The notes below the pieces were generated by a model. That model searched no databases, was not told the DNA's origin, and was given only the letters and a program-made list of their open reading frames with translations. DNA of 64,000 bases from a virus, in the IMG/VR virus record IMGVR_UViG_3300023278_002893, positions 1-64,000 of that record. The stretch is one strand, 5' to 3'. The stretch's first letter is position 1, and every line of letters starts with the position of its first letter. The translations under genes and the position numbers were made by a program. Shown here piece by piece: positions 48,602 to 57,278 of the stretch.

Positions 48602-49453
48602 ATGATATATGTATTATATAAGGGCTCAGGCTGTCATTCCGGACGTTCACTTCGGAAACAACTTGCAGAACTACACGACGGTCAAGTAGCGGGGGGTTAC
48701 CCCGGACGACTGAAGAAACTGGTGGCGAGGTCGGGAGAACCCGAGTTCGTAGTCAATTTAGGAACCACAGACGAGTTTACTTTAAGTTCTACTTTTTTGA
48801 ACAATAGGGATATGGTCAAAGCTGCGTCTAATAAGAAAGCCGCACGGAAGATATTTGAAGAACAGGGCGTAGCTGCCCCCAAACTTTACCTCAAGGCCGC
48901 CGACATTCCAGAATCAGGATTCCCGGTGGTAGGAAGGACAAGCTACCACTCCAAGGGTAATGGATTTTGGTATTGCAAGAACATGCGGGACGTAAACCAG
49001 GCTGTCAGGAACGGGGCAACCCACTTCATGCAATTCATTCCAAGGACTCGGGAGTATCGTGTTCATACATTCGTCAAAGCGAAGCACATGGGGAAAGAGG
49101 GTCGCGAGGTTGCTGACTTCGTGTCGGTAAAGATCTCCGAAAAGGTATGGACAGGAGAGGGTAAGCCAAACCCCAATGAGCCGCAGAAAAATCACAACTT
49201 TGGTTGGACTTTTCTCGGCCCCCAAAACCGGCGGGAAGAAGAACTAAACGTGGTAAGAAGAGCAGCCAAGGAGTCTATCGCAGCATTGAAAATGGATTTC
49301 GGTGCCGTGGATGTGATGTACCACGTTAGGAGTAAGAGTCCCCACGTATTAGAAGTGAACTCCACTCCCAGCCTGGCAGACGATAACTCAGACACATGTA
49401 GGCGTTATGCCGACCGGATCCTCAGGACTTTGGGGAAACTAAAGGAAAACTAG
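48602..49453 (+). CDS. ATP-grasp ligase B
   Basis: 283 aa. ATP-grasp layout: NKKAARKIFEEQGVAAP, then FPVVGRTSYHSKGNGF, then EYRVHTF, and the intact metal strand HVLEVNSTPSL near the C-terminus, as in RimK/D-Ala ligase-type enzymes. Forms peptide or amide bonds through acyl phosphates. Likely the active partner to the degenerate copy at 40203. GGAG 7 nt before the ATG lies in the end of the non-coding locus. Confidence 0.85.
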   Translation: MIYVLYKGSGCHSGRSLRKQLAELHDGQVAGGYPGRLKKLVARSGEPEFVVNLGTTDEFTLSSTFLNNRDMVKAASNKKAARKIFEEQGVAAPKLYLKAADIPESGFPVVGRTSYHSKGNGFWYCKNMRDVNQAVRNGATHFMQFIPRTREYRVHTFVKAKHMGKEGREVADFVSVKISEKVWTGEGKPNPNEPQKNHNFGWTFLGPQNRREEELNVVRRAAKESIAALKMDFGAVDVMYHVRSKSPHVLEVNSTPSLADDNSDTCRRYADRILRTLGKLKEN

Positions 49454-49454
49454 T

Positions 49455-50339
49455 ATGCCCTTTAGCCCCATAGACGCTAATTGGAGTGGATTCCCCGCGG
49501 AGATCATAGAACCAACAAAACTAAAAACGACGGGCGAATGGTTACGTGTACTTCGAAAGATAAAACTGGTATATTACCCCCGCAAACACAACATGATGGG
49601 TGATTACAATAGTGAAGAGATAGGCGACATAGGTGGCTGCACTTTCCACAACGTAAAAGAACTACTGGCAAGATTCTTCGTAACCATCCACGCCAAGAGG
49701 GGTAAGATTACCAATTGGCGAAACTTCTGCATCGGCATCACCAGTCAAATTCAGCGGGGCGGTGAAACAGTCCATCTCCCAATGTTCGACTTCGACGGTC
49801 AGCACATAAAGACCCGGGTAAAAAAGGATATCAAACTCCTACAAAAAAAGTTCAGACTAAGCGACGCCACCATCTACGAAACAAAAGGAGGTCTCCACGT
49901 CTACTTCTTCACAGACGCCGTCAGTAAAAATGACTACATGTCCATGCTGAATACTGTACAAGTCTGTAAGGGATTTCGTTCCGCGGCAAAAAGAAGAGGA
50001 TACGCAGTCCTCCGGCTGAGTGCTAAATATACAACCTTCGACATCATTCCCTACAAAGTGATGACCTCTCCTAATCGCGGGGGAAAACGAGAAGGGGTAA
50101 AAGCAGCGATCATCAAAGAACTGCTTAGACAAGGACAAGAATGTGGCACCCACTTCGCATCTATGTACCCACAATGGGCATGCTACACGGAAGACGAAGT
50201 TCCCTGGAAACCTCCGACCAGGACTAAGAAGGGCAAGCTTATTCGGAAAATGAAGAAGATGCCGGTGGCAGAACCAGGGTATGTGTTAGCCGAAACCGCC
50301 GGGGCAGCGCTGCTCGAGGAACACCTCTACGAATTATAA
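49455..50339 (+). CDS. Candidate archaeo-eukaryotic-primase-fold protein, 294 aa
   Basis: Three AEP-type motifs appear in order: PMFDFDG (Asp112, Asp114), TKGGLHVYFF (His148) and TFDIIP (Asp196), matching the hDhD, sxH and hD catalytic motifs of the primase/PrimPol fold. Length fits a minimal catalytic core. If correct it could make primers or repair DNA; without a structural comparison it remains a candidate. Starts 1 bp after the ATP-grasp stop. Confidence 0.55.
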   Translation: MPFSPIDANWSGFPAEIIEPTKLKTTGEWLRVLRKIKLVYYPRKHNMMGDYNSEEIGDIGGCTFHNVKELLARFFVTIHAKRGKITNWRNFCIGITSQIQRGGETVHLPMFDFDGQHIKTRVKKDIKLLQKKFRLSDATIYETKGGLHVYFFTDAVSKNDYMSMLNTVQVCKGFRSAAKRRGYAVLRLSAKYTTFDIIPYKVMTSPNRGGKREGVKAAIIKELLRQGQECGTHFASMYPQWACYTEDEVPWKPPTRTKKGKLIRKMKKMPVAEPGYVLAETAGAALLEEHLYEL

Positions 50340-50367
50340 TGAGGAAACATACTACATAAAAGAAATT

Positions 50368-50396
50368 TTGACAACTAGGGGATAATAACGTATATT
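50368..50396 (+). promoter_or_regulatory. Sigma-70-like promoter TTGACA-17-TATATT
   Basis: TTGACA at 50368-50373, 17-nt spacer ending CG, TATATT at 50391-50396, then TATACT. Drives the HARE-HTH-like and MgtC genes. Confidence 0.78.
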
Positions 50397-50444
50397 TATA
50401 CTGAGCCTAAAATGTAGGCACAGCCATTGAAAAGGAGCAACAAA

Positions 50445-50795
50445 ATGAATGAAAGAAATTCTGTGAGTAATTATCTTAAGGTAGCCAAAGCAATTCTTGG
50501 TGAGCTTGGAAGTCCCCTCGCATCCCGAATCCTATACGAGGCCGCAATAGAACGCGACCTCCTCGTAGCGGGAAAGTGGACGTACAATCATTTTCTCCGG
50601 GCAGTTAGAGATGCCGACCAGTTCGACACTTCCAAGCGGGGCTATGTAGGGCTCGCAGATGATGACGTCTCTGGGGTGGTGGAAGAAGACCCGACTAATC
50701 CTGGTCCAATCTTGGAAGAAGTTCCCGCAGCAGGTGCGGAGAGCTTGGAGATGGAAGAGGGCGAAGAGCTTCCTCTTACATCTTCGGTATCCTAA
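50445..50795 (+). CDS. HARE-HTH (RpoE-delta-like) winged-helix protein, 116 aa
   Basis: Residues about 10-70 match the HARE-HTH plan: KAILGELGSPLASRILYEAAI, a T-x-x-x-F/L recognition segment, then F-x-x-x-x-RGYVGL. The domain occurs in the RNA polymerase delta subunit and in chromatin proteins. A long acidic tail follows, as in delta. It may modulate transcription (inference). Start at ATG 50445 with AAGGAG upstream; the TTG at 50427 precedes that site. Confidence 0.7.
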   Translation: MNERNSVSNYLKVAKAILGELGSPLASRILYEAAIERDLLVAGKWTYNHFLRAVRDADQFDTSKRGYVGLADDDVSGVVEEDPTNPGPILEEVPAAGAESLEMEEGEELPLTSSVS

Positions 50796-50801
50796 AAGAT
50801 A

Positions 50802-50840
50802 GGAGCCCCTGGGGGGAGAAACTACTTCCCCCGAGGCTCC
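50802..50840 (+). other. Two-part stem-loop between HARE-HTH and MgtC genes
   Basis: GGAGCC (50802-50807) pairs GGCTCC (50835-50840); inside, GGGGGA (50812-50817) pairs TCCCCC (50827-50832). No U-tract; could attenuate transcription into mgtC. Confidence 0.5.
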
Positions 50841-50850
50841 GGGATGAACT

Positions 50851-51372
50851 ATGTATGAACTACTTGTAGGGGCATTCTCTCAAGAGATGGACCTATTACT
50901 ACAACACAATGCTTTCATCCGACTCTCAGTATCTCTCTTCTGCGGAGCACTCATCGGATTAGAAAGAGAACATGCGTCGAAGCCAGCGGGATTGAGGACT
51001 AACATCTTCATCTGCTCAGGCTCCGCACTATTCACCCTCGCATCAATCCTGTCCTGGCATTTAGCCGGGGCACCCGCCACAATGGACCCCAGTAGAATAG
51101 CAGCCCAGGTAGTCAATGGGGTGGGATTTCTAGGAGGTGGGGTCATCCTCAAATCAGGACTAAATGTAGTAGGCAGCACCACCGCCGCCACAATATGGTT
51201 CGTGGCCGCAATCGGAATGATTATAGGCTTAGGCTTCCCCCTATTCGGGTTAGTCATAGCCATAGGGGCAACCCTTACGCTCTTCATCTTAGGTCGTATC
51301 GAGAGGTTCTTCTTTCAGGGAACTTTCAGTAAGCACAAAAAAAGCGTATCTTCAGAGAAGATACGCCCATGA
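50851..51372 (+). CDS. mgtC: MgtC/SapB-family inner-membrane protein
   Basis: 173 aa with four to five transmembrane helices. Family hallmarks: GALIGLEREHASKPAGLRT after helix 1, a VNGVGFLGGGVI segment and STTAATIWFVAAIGM. MgtC proteins help intracellular pathogens survive low magnesium and restrain the F1Fo ATP synthase. A phage copy could alter host energetics during infection (inference). It lacks the soluble C-terminal domain, as expected for the short subfamily. Confidence 0.92.
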   Translation: MYELLVGAFSQEMDLLLQHNAFIRLSVSLFCGALIGLEREHASKPAGLRTNIFICSGSALFTLASILSWHLAGAPATMDPSRIAAQVVNGVGFLGGGVILKSGLNVVGSTTAATIWFVAAIGMIIGLGFPLFGLVIAIGATLTLFILGRIERFFFQGTFSKHKKSVSSEKIRP

Positions 51373-51416
51373 GACGATCTTAGATCTTAGATCCTGGAAC
51401 TTCTTATTCTTCCAAG

Positions 51417-51429
51417 ATATATATATATA
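51417..51429. repeat. Short AT dinucleotide repeat
   Basis: ATATATATATATA lies directly beside the bidirectional terminator; a (GC)n run follows at about 51472-51482. Both lie in the only convergent junction of the window. Confidence 0.6.
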
Positions 51430-51432
51430 GAT

Positions 51433-51467
51433 AAAAAAAAGGAGCCCTTGGGGGCTCCTTTTTTTTT
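51433..51467. terminator. Bidirectional intrinsic terminator
   Basis: A8 then GGAGCCC, loop TTGG, GGGCTCC then T9. Symmetric, so it can stop transcripts from both directions; it separates the + and - strand gene blocks. Confidence 0.95.
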
Positions 51468-51516
51468 GGGGTGCGCGCGCGCTATTGCCGCGATTTCAAT
51501 TCGTTAGTGACTTTTT

Positions 51517-51828
51517 TTATTCCTGACGCGCTACCTCTATCTTACGAAACAACTCATTGACAGTGGTGCATGTCTTACATGCATTTTCTGGATCATTCAG
51601 AGCTACAATCCAATATTCTTTCCAAGACTCTGCGTGTAATTCATTAGGGAAATCTGGAACTATGGCAACCGGACGGTCATCGAAAACAGATTCCTCTATG
51701 AAATGTGCGCCATAAACATCCGAGAACGCCCTAAGAACTTCAACATCAGCCATAATCACCACGTCCCAGACAGACTCGTCTACTTTTACCAGTACAAAAC
51801 TGGCCTTAACTGGTTCCGTTATCGCCAT
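51517..51828 (-). CDS. Hypothetical protein, 103 aa
   Basis: Start at 51828, with AAAGGA upstream; in-frame codons further upstream lie before that site. Mixed alpha/beta with a CKTC pair near the C-terminus. Last gene of the - strand block. Overlaps the nuclease gene by 23 nt. Confidence 0.65.
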   Translation of the reverse strand: MAITEPVKASFVLVKVDESVWDVVIMADVEVLRAFSDVYGAHFIEESVFDDRPVAIVPDFPNELHAESWKEYWIVALNDPENACKTCTTVNELFRKIEVARQE

Positions 51829-52423
51829 TATCGTCATCCTTTTTGGGAGGCGCATCCCCCTTGATTCTGTAGAGTGTGAAAGCTACCTTACCGGCTTGTA
51901 TTAGGTCTCGAATCTGTCTCTGCTTTTTACTAAGCTGGGACTTACCAGATTTGACCTCAACAAAGGTTATTAGGTCCCCATCGAAATGAACAAAATCAAT
52001 AGGGGCACCAATGAATCGTGCGGTTGCGGGGTCACATGGGTAACCCGACAGAAAAGGAGCCATCTGCTCCGCCACCAATCCCGTACGCACCTCTGAGGAT
52101 ATCTTTTGCCCTAGCAATTTATTATATTGATCTTCGGCGAAGCGTAACTTCTCATCCAATGCAGTAATAGTACCATTACGGTCGATAAGCTGCTCACCTG
52201 CTGCTGTTAGTGCGTGTGTCGCACGATCAACAGTTAGATCTTTTTCGCTGGCGGACCGGAGGAGCTCCTGAATCTTATCCTGAGACTTCTTGTACTCCGA
52301 GTCGCCCATCTCAAACAACACTTTGAACTCACGCCTCTGTGCGCGGGTAATCTGCAGCTCGCGTATTGCCCAGAGAAAACCCGCGAGCAATACCACAGCC
52401 AATATACTTAGTGCGATATCCAC
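51806..52423 (-). CDS. Membrane-anchored Holliday-junction-resolvase-like nuclease
   Basis: 205 aa. N-terminal helix (residues 3-21) anchors it, then a long charged helix to about 105, then a PD-(D/E)xK-type core: GAPIDFVHFDG (Asp143) and FVEVKSG (Glu156, Lys158), then SKKQRQIRDLI. This matches the archaeal-Holliday-resolvase-related Endonuc_Holl family. Likely cuts branched DNA at the membrane. GGAG precedes the start. Confidence 0.8.
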   Translation of the reverse strand: MDIALSILAVVLLAGFLWAIRELQITRAQRREFKVLFEMGDSEYKKSQDKIQELLRSASEKDLTVDRATHALTAAGEQLIDRNGTITALDEKLRFAEDQYNKLLGQKISSEVRTGLVAEQMAPFLSGYPCDPATARFIGAPIDFVHFDGDLITFVEVKSGKSQLSKKQRQIRDLIQAGKVAFTLYRIKGDAPPKKDDDNGDNGTS

Positions 52424-52425
52424 AA

Positions 52426-52680
52426 TTACTCCCCTCGAATATTCTTATTGACTCGTCCGTAATAAGCCTTCCTGCGGGTGTCTTCATCTCTTTTGCCTAC
52501 CTTGCCTGTCTCCCTCAGACGCTCGACTCGACGGGCAAGACTCTTGACTGAACGCTGGCACCACATCATGTCCTCGCGCAAGTCCTCGTGAATCTCAAAG
52601 AGCTCACGGGCAGTCTTATTTTCAGCATTGCTGGCGATAAAATCATCTTCGGAAGGTGTAAATGTTACGCCTCTTACCAT
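52426..52680 (-). CDS. Hypothetical helical protein, 84 aa
   Basis: Start at 52680 with TAGGAG upstream; a longer in-frame start lies before that site. FTPSEDDFI at the N-terminus recalls a Myb/SANT- or HTH-like start, then a basic helix. DNA binding possible. Ends 2 bp before the nuclease gene starts. Confidence 0.6.
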   Translation of the reverse strand: MVRGVTFTPSEDDFIASNAENKTARELFEIHEDLREDMMWCQRSVKSLARRVERLRETGKVGKRDEDTRRKAYYGRVNKNIRGE

Positions 52681-52690
52681 ATAATAACTC

Positions 52691-52945
52691 CTAGGGTCGG
52701 AACAATTCAAGTGCTGCTGAAGATACCTTGACATTCTCAACGGTTTTACCATCGTCTAATCTAATATCTACGGTACTCGCTGTAGGATCAACAGATCCCT
52801 GATTGAGGTCTGTTACTACGCCGAACTTACCTTGATATAGAATCTTGGTACCTACGACATAGACTCGTCCCTGAGCTACTGCTTGAAGTCGCTCCGACGC
52901 ACGCTCTAGGCGTGCATCAAATTCGTCTAGTTCTTTTTCTTTCAT
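52691..52945 (-). CDS. Hypothetical protein, 84 aa
   Basis: Charged N-terminal helix, then a beta-rich part (YVVGTKILYQGKFGVV...) suggesting a small barrel. GGAGG lies upstream. Unrecognised. Confidence 0.65.
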   Translation of the reverse strand: MKEKELDEFDARLERASERLQAVAQGRVYVVGTKILYQGKFGVVTDLNQGSVDPTASTVDIRLDDGKTVENVKVSSAALELFRP

Positions 52946-53004
52946 TGAATAGTACCTCCGGAATGCCAGCTAATCTTCTGGTATCTAGCCGACATAAATC
53001 CTTT

Positions 53005-53553
53005 CTAGGTAATCCATAAATCTCTAATTGATTTCTGATCTTCTTCTGGTGCATTCTCGTCGATCCAAAAAACCATCTTCCCTTCAGACTTCAGAAGCAA
53101 CTTCAATCTAACCGCAAGTTCTTCCAAGTCAAGGATGGTCTCCTCGTCCTCCAGGGTGTAGTGATCTACAAAAATGAAGTCATAGATACCCCCAACATCT
53201 ACTAGATGCTCGACCCATTTATAAATATCCATATGAAGAATGGTATGGCCACGAAGAGGGCGTCCGAATGCCTCAATCACCGCATCATTGGCTTCAATGG
53301 TAAGAAGGTGAGAGGCTTCTTTACGCGCCAGGATGGCCTTAGACGCGACACCCAGTCCCAGGCCAATTTCTAAACACCTGCCAATGGCGTACGGCATTAC
53401 ATGCTTGACGTACCAAGAACGCTCGGTGGTACTTGCGTACATAGTCTGATCAATGAATAGATATTTCTGGCCATCCATATCATAAATACGTACGTCGTCA
53501 TTCTGATATTCCAGGAACGCGTTCTCGTCCCAAAAGTCAAAAGCCCCTTTCAT
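53005..53553 (-). CDS. SAM-dependent methyltransferase fold (spermidine-synthase-like)
   Basis: 182 aa. SAM-binding loop CLEIGLGLGVAS, then an acidic strand end (TIEAND) and DFIFVDHYT. Rossmann-type class I fold. Without a catalytic motif the substrate, or a polyamine-synthase role, cannot be told. Coupled to the upstream small gene by 4 nt. Confidence 0.75.
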   Translation of the reverse strand: MKGAFDFWDENAFLEYQNDDVRIYDMDGQKYLFIDQTMYASTTERSWYVKHVMPYAIGRCLEIGLGLGVASKAILARKEASHLLTIEANDAVIEAFGRPLRGHTILHMDIYKWVEHLVDVGGIYDFIFVDHYTLEDEETILDLEELAVRLKLLLKSEGKMVFWIDENAPEEDQKSIRDLWIT

Positions 53554-53720
53554 TTACACATATCCTTAGGATAAAAATAAGATCTCAGGTCAAATTTATC
53601 AACCTCATCACAGTGCTGTCCCCAATGTTTATCACAAACTTCCACGACCCTGCTGCGGTTGGGGCCAAATGCTGCGTACTGGATCACTGGAGGTTGTTTG
53701 CAGCGTCCGATATCACACAT
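53550..53720 (-). CDS. Small Cys/His protein, 56 aa
   Basis: MCDIGRC, then CDKHWGQHC: a likely zinc site. Overlaps both neighbours (ATGA with the methyltransferase, 8 nt with the upstream gene). Function unknown. Confidence 0.6.
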   Translation of the reverse strand: MCDIGRCKQPPVIQYAAFGPNRSRVVEVCDKHWGQHCDEVDKFDLRSYFYPKDMCK

Positions 53721-53955
53721 TATCTAACCACTCCTGACATTCGTCTGAAACAAAGCAATGGCAGTAGGCGCACCATGCTTTATCGTGACCCCGGTACGTA
53801 TAGATGATGGGATTGAATCCGATAATAAGCTTGTCCCCATAAGGACTCTTACATCCCCGGTGCATAGGGCCAAAAGGACCCACCTGATGTTCCTCTGGGG
53901 TCAGGACATAAATCTCATCCTGCTCGATCAGGTGCGTACTCCCCCTCTCAAACAT
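53713..53955 (-). CDS. Hypothetical Cys/His protein, 80 aa
   Basis: Start at ATG 53955, with GGGAGG upstream. C-terminal CAYCHCF...C cluster predicts zinc binding. Overlaps the upstream zinc-ribbon gene by 8 nt. Confidence 0.6.
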   Translation of the reverse strand: MFERGSTHLIEQDEIYVLTPEEHQVGPFGPMHRGCKSPYGDKLIIGFNPIIYTYRGHDKAWCAYCHCFVSDECQEWLDNV

Positions 53956-54187
53956 CATACACCTCCCCGCACTCTGGACACGGTTGATACCACTTATACC
54001 CACAACCATAGCACCACCTTTGGTTAGGATTATGATCGTGAGGAGGATCCATCTTGAAATAACCCCTTGTTTGCTCCTCGATCACATTACTACCGCACTC
54101 AGGACAAATAGGAAATTCGGATTCTTTCTGCTTCGCACGTTCCCCATCACTCATGTGGATTACTCCATTTCTGTCTCGCCATATCAT
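53948..54187 (-). CDS. Zinc-ribbon protein, 79 aa
   Basis: Three CxxC knuckles (CPEC, CYGC, CPEC), with AAGGAAGG upstream of the start. Probably one or two zinc ribbons; partner unknown. Confidence 0.65.
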   Translation of the reverse strand: MIWRDRNGVIHMSDGERAKQKESEFPICPECGSNVIEEQTRGYFKMDPPHDHNPNQRWCYGCGYKWYQPCPECGEVYDV

Positions 54188-54201
54188 AGGCTACCTTCCT
54201 T

Positions 54202-54696
54202 TTAGAAAGACATTTTTTCGAAATCCTTTATAAGATCCACGACCATGCCACATTCCTGAAACATAAGCAAAGTTCTATCTGTGGATTCCTTCCAACGTGC
54301 CGCTCTTTCCGGATCAACTTCGAACATATTACCCTGATCCCAAACACATCTGATAATGCCAGACTGGATGAGCGATCGAGCACAATCACAACAGGGGCAC
54401 CCCGTGATGTACGCTGTGGCACCCTTCAACGCAGTGCCAACTCGGGCTGCATTGTATATTGCATTTCTCTCCCCGTGCTCATACCAGGAGTACTTCTCAG
54501 GACGCTCATTTCGCTCTGGGAGGTCATCATTTACACCTCTAGGTAGTCCGTTATACCCTGTGGTTAAAATCTCCTTGTCAGCTCCTACAATGACCGTACC
54601 GCACTGGGTGCTGGGGTCTTTAGATTTCTGCGCCACAAAATAGGCCATGGTCAAAAAGTAAGTGTCCCATCTAGCCTGGCTCTCCGTAATACTCAT
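54202..54696 (-). CDS. Deoxycytidylate (dCMP) deaminase
   Basis: 164 aa. Zinc and catalytic motifs: EHGERNA (His74, Glu76) and PCCDC (Cys102, Cys105). Converts dCMP to dUMP for dTTP synthesis. N-terminal pattern (WDTYFLTMAYFVAQKSKDPS) is typical of the phage dCMP deaminase family. AGGAG precedes the ATG. Confidence 0.9.
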   Translation of the reverse strand: MSITESQARWDTYFLTMAYFVAQKSKDPSTQCGTVIVGADKEILTTGYNGLPRGVNDDLPERNERPEKYSWYEHGERNAIYNAARVGTALKGATAYITGCPCCDCARSLIQSGIIRCVWDQGNMFEVDPERAARWKESTDRTLLMFQECGMVVDLIKDFEKMSF

Positions 54697-54709
54697 GTCT
54701 TTCTCCTAT

Positions 54710-55486
54710 TTATGGTACAATGCTGGTCCCGGAAAAGGTAATTCCAAGTCCGGGGAATGGAAATGTAGAACCCACCGCCTGATCTATCAGAGATCCGTTA
54801 GGAGCTGTGTCCGACGGATCATCCATACTAAACCAAAGCTGTAGTTTATGGGCGTCGGGAAGGTTCTTGAAATCCACACCGCCGCGAACACCCCCATTGT
54901 ATATGCCTGAAATTGTTGTAGGGGTAATCACAGTACGCCAAATAGCAATGTCATCCAGATCTCCTTCGAAGAAATCTGTAAGGGTACCGGAGAGAAGAGG
55001 ACGTGCGCCAATAACCACATCGTGCTCTGCGGGGGTAAAGACATCAGTGATTCCATCTTCCCACTGAACGCCTGAGTTATCCTCACCGTCCAGGTAGATC
55101 TTAGCATCAGCAAAATTACGAACCCGATCTCTGCCCTCATCCTGCCTTAGATACCGCGCACCTCCCTCATAAGTAAATACAAGGTGGTGCCATTCCCCAT
55201 CAAGAATGCCGGACGACGTCTCGCGATAGGAAGACTTACTGAAGAGCTGAACCTTACCTCCGCGACTCAATCTAATACGATTCTGATAGCCGTCCTCTGC
55301 TTCTGGGGTAAAACCATCACCCCAATACATAATAGAACTGGCGATACCACTCTGAGTAGAACGAACCCAGAAAGCCATGGAGCGGGGTTCGTACCCGTCA
55401 GCACTTCTACCCACACCTGAGACGCCTTTGTAGCCAGAAGCCACCACGTACGCACCTGCGTCCCCATCAAGATGTAGGTAGCTCAT
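54710..55486 (-). CDS. LamG/concanavalin-like lectin-fold protein
   Basis: 258 aa forming one LamG-type beta sandwich: MAFWVRS strand, W-H-H-L-V-F-T-Y strand (residues about 100-107), KIYLDGE, GDLDDIAIWR. Such domains bind glycans; in phages they decorate virions or bind cells. No signal peptide, consistent with a virion or adhesin-type component rather than secretion. Confidence 0.75.
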   Translation of the reverse strand: MSYLHLDGDAGAYVVASGYKGVSGVGRSADGYEPRSMAFWVRSTQSGIASSIMYWGDGFTPEAEDGYQNRIRLSRGGKVQLFSKSSYRETSSGILDGEWHHLVFTYEGGARYLRQDEGRDRVRNFADAKIYLDGEDNSGVQWEDGITDVFTPAEHDVVIGARPLLSGTLTDFFEGDLDDIAIWRTVITPTTISGIYNGGVRGGVDFKNLPDAHKLQLWFSMDDPSDTAPNGSLIDQAVGSTFPFPGLGITFSGTSIVP

Positions 55487-55496
55487 TGATTATAAC

Positions 55497-55757
55497 CTAT
55501 TCGAAAAGTTTATTTTGTGCGTCGAGCATTTCTTTCCACTCAGCCGCCACATATAGGGACTTGCCTGGTTTATTAGTGGTGATGGATATCTTATCCGCGC
55601 CCTCGATCACCATCTCCCTATCTACCAACTCCTTGATAGCCGGCCCTGATACATTGTTCTGAAGCTTCAGTGCATCCCTCACCTCAGTTCGACACGAACC
55701 GGGGTTACTTTGGATGTAGAAAAATATCTGATCGCGCAACGAAGTATTCAATGACAT
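55497..55757 (-). CDS. Winged helix-turn-helix protein, 86 aa
   Basis: LRDQIFFYIQSNPGSCRTEVRDAL followed by an IKELVDREMVIEGADK helix-wing looks like a MarR/ArsR-type winged helix without ligand domain. Possible regulator of the adjacent - strand island. Overlaps the radical SAM gene by 10 nt. Confidence 0.65.
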   Translation of the reverse strand: MSLNTSLRDQIFFYIQSNPGSCRTEVRDALKLQNNVSGPAIKELVDREMVIEGADKISITTNKPGKSLYVAAEWKEMLDAQNKLFE

Positions 55758-57268
55758 ATAGTTTGGCTTTCCTTCCCGTGTTTGAGAATAAAATCAGGCA
55801 AACCCTGACCCATTGAGTGCTCGTATCTAAGTGCGGGAGCACCTGGGTTGAAAGGAATGTTGAGTTTATTCCGGACATCGTCCTCTACCCAATCTCTTAG
55901 CTTGACGATCTCCTTAGAACTCAAGTAATCTGTAAAGACAAATGATTTATAACCTCCCTCAGGATCACCTTTGTAATAATCAGCAGTTACCGTGTAGTCT
56001 ATATCCCAAGAGTGAAGTCTATCACCTGTTTGGGGCTGCGTATATGTAAAAATTACCCCACCATCGGCCGCCTTGTCTGAGGGAACTGCCTCATCATAGT
56101 AGGGAGTGCCGGGATAGGTTGTGATGACGGTACAATCAAAATCCTCAGGCTGCACCTCCAAAAGCCAATCATGTACTGCGGTTATGGACTCCTCGCTTTC
56201 TCCAGGATGTCCCACAGACATAAGCGCCTTGACCTTCAGGTTGTTATCCTTAGCCACCTCAACACAGCGGGTGTTGTCTTCCAACGTGGCCCTCTTCTTG
56301 ATGTTCTTCAAGATCCTAGGAGATGCACCCTCATACCCACACAGGAGCCATCTAAATCCCGCTCTATACAGAGCTACCGCTTGCTCCGCATTGAAAAGTT
56401 CTGATTTTACAAAACCTCTGAGTCTGAAATCTACACCCCGTCGATCCTGAAGATCTGAGATACTATTCATCAACTCAATCATGTTCGGATTAACATTCAA
56501 CTCGTCATCATAGAACATGAAACCGGTGTATCCGTAAGTGTCGTGTAGGAATTCTATCTCCTTGACAACAGACTCTGTGGTTCTTGTTCTAATCACACGA
56601 AGGGCCTTGCTGTTTCTTCCTCCACAGAATCCGCAGGTGAAAGGACACCCCAACTGGGCGATCAGACTGGTAGCGCTGTGGTCTTCGATAGTATAATTGT
56701 AAGAAGACATACTGACCAGCTCCCTCGCGGGATAAGGAGTGCTGTCGTATTGTTTATTGCTCATAAACAACCCAGTCTTAGGATCATCTCCATCCACAAT
56801 AGTAGGGGAATCATCCTCGATTGCACGGAGAACAGAAAACTCTCCATCTCCGGGACACAAAACATCAACCATGCTCTCTAATTTCTCCTTAGCGTGGAAA
56901 GCACGACCTCCTATGATCTTCTTTCTCTGTTCCAATTTGAATGCAGCTAGGGCCAGCGTCACGTGCGGCCCGCCCAGTATGATCTTCACGTCCGGGCGGA
57001 ACTTTCTAATCGTGGCAACCATGTCAATTGCTGCGGGTAGTTGTGGAGTAGTAGCAGTCACCCCCACTATAGTAGATTCACTTGTGGGTAAGTAGCCCTT
57101 CAAAGACTCAATGTAATTACTTACCCCTGAAAGATCTAGGAAACTCACAAAATGGCCTGCCTCCTTCAAGACAGCGGCCACTTTCAAAATACCCAGACTA
57201 ACAAAGACCCTCTCATCTAGAAGGAACGGGGAGGGCGGAGTTATAAGTGTTATAGATTTGCTTTGCAT
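55748..57268 (-). CDS. B12-binding-type radical SAM enzyme
   Basis: 506 aa. N-terminal cobalamin-type fold with GGPHVTL near residue 99, then the radical SAM core with CPFTCGFC (Cys208, Cys212, Cys215) holding a 4Fe-4S cluster. Class B enzymes often methylate unreactive carbons or phosphorus. Among methyltransferase and glycosyltransferase genes it may methylate a sugar or peptide carbon (inference). Confidence 0.88.
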   Translation of the reverse strand: MQSKSITLITPPSPFLLDERVFVSLGILKVAAVLKEAGHFVSFLDLSGVSNYIESLKGYLPTSESTIVGVTATTPQLPAAIDMVATIRKFRPDVKIILGGPHVTLALAAFKLEQRKKIIGGRAFHAKEKLESMVDVLCPGDGEFSVLRAIEDDSPTIVDGDDPKTGLFMSNKQYDSTPYPARELVSMSSYNYTIEDHSATSLIAQLGCPFTCGFCGGRNSKALRVIRTRTTESVVKEIEFLHDTYGYTGFMFYDDELNVNPNMIELMNSISDLQDRRGVDFRLRGFVKSELFNAEQAVALYRAGFRWLLCGYEGASPRILKNIKKRATLEDNTRCVEVAKDNNLKVKALMSVGHPGESEESITAVHDWLLEVQPEDFDCTVITTYPGTPYYDEAVPSDKAADGGVIFTYTQPQTGDRLHSWDIDYTVTADYYKGDPEGGYKSFVFTDYLSSKEIVKLRDWVEDDVRNKLNIPFNPGAPALRYEHSMGQGLPDFILKHGKESQTICH

Positions 57269-57278
57269 GCATCAAGCC

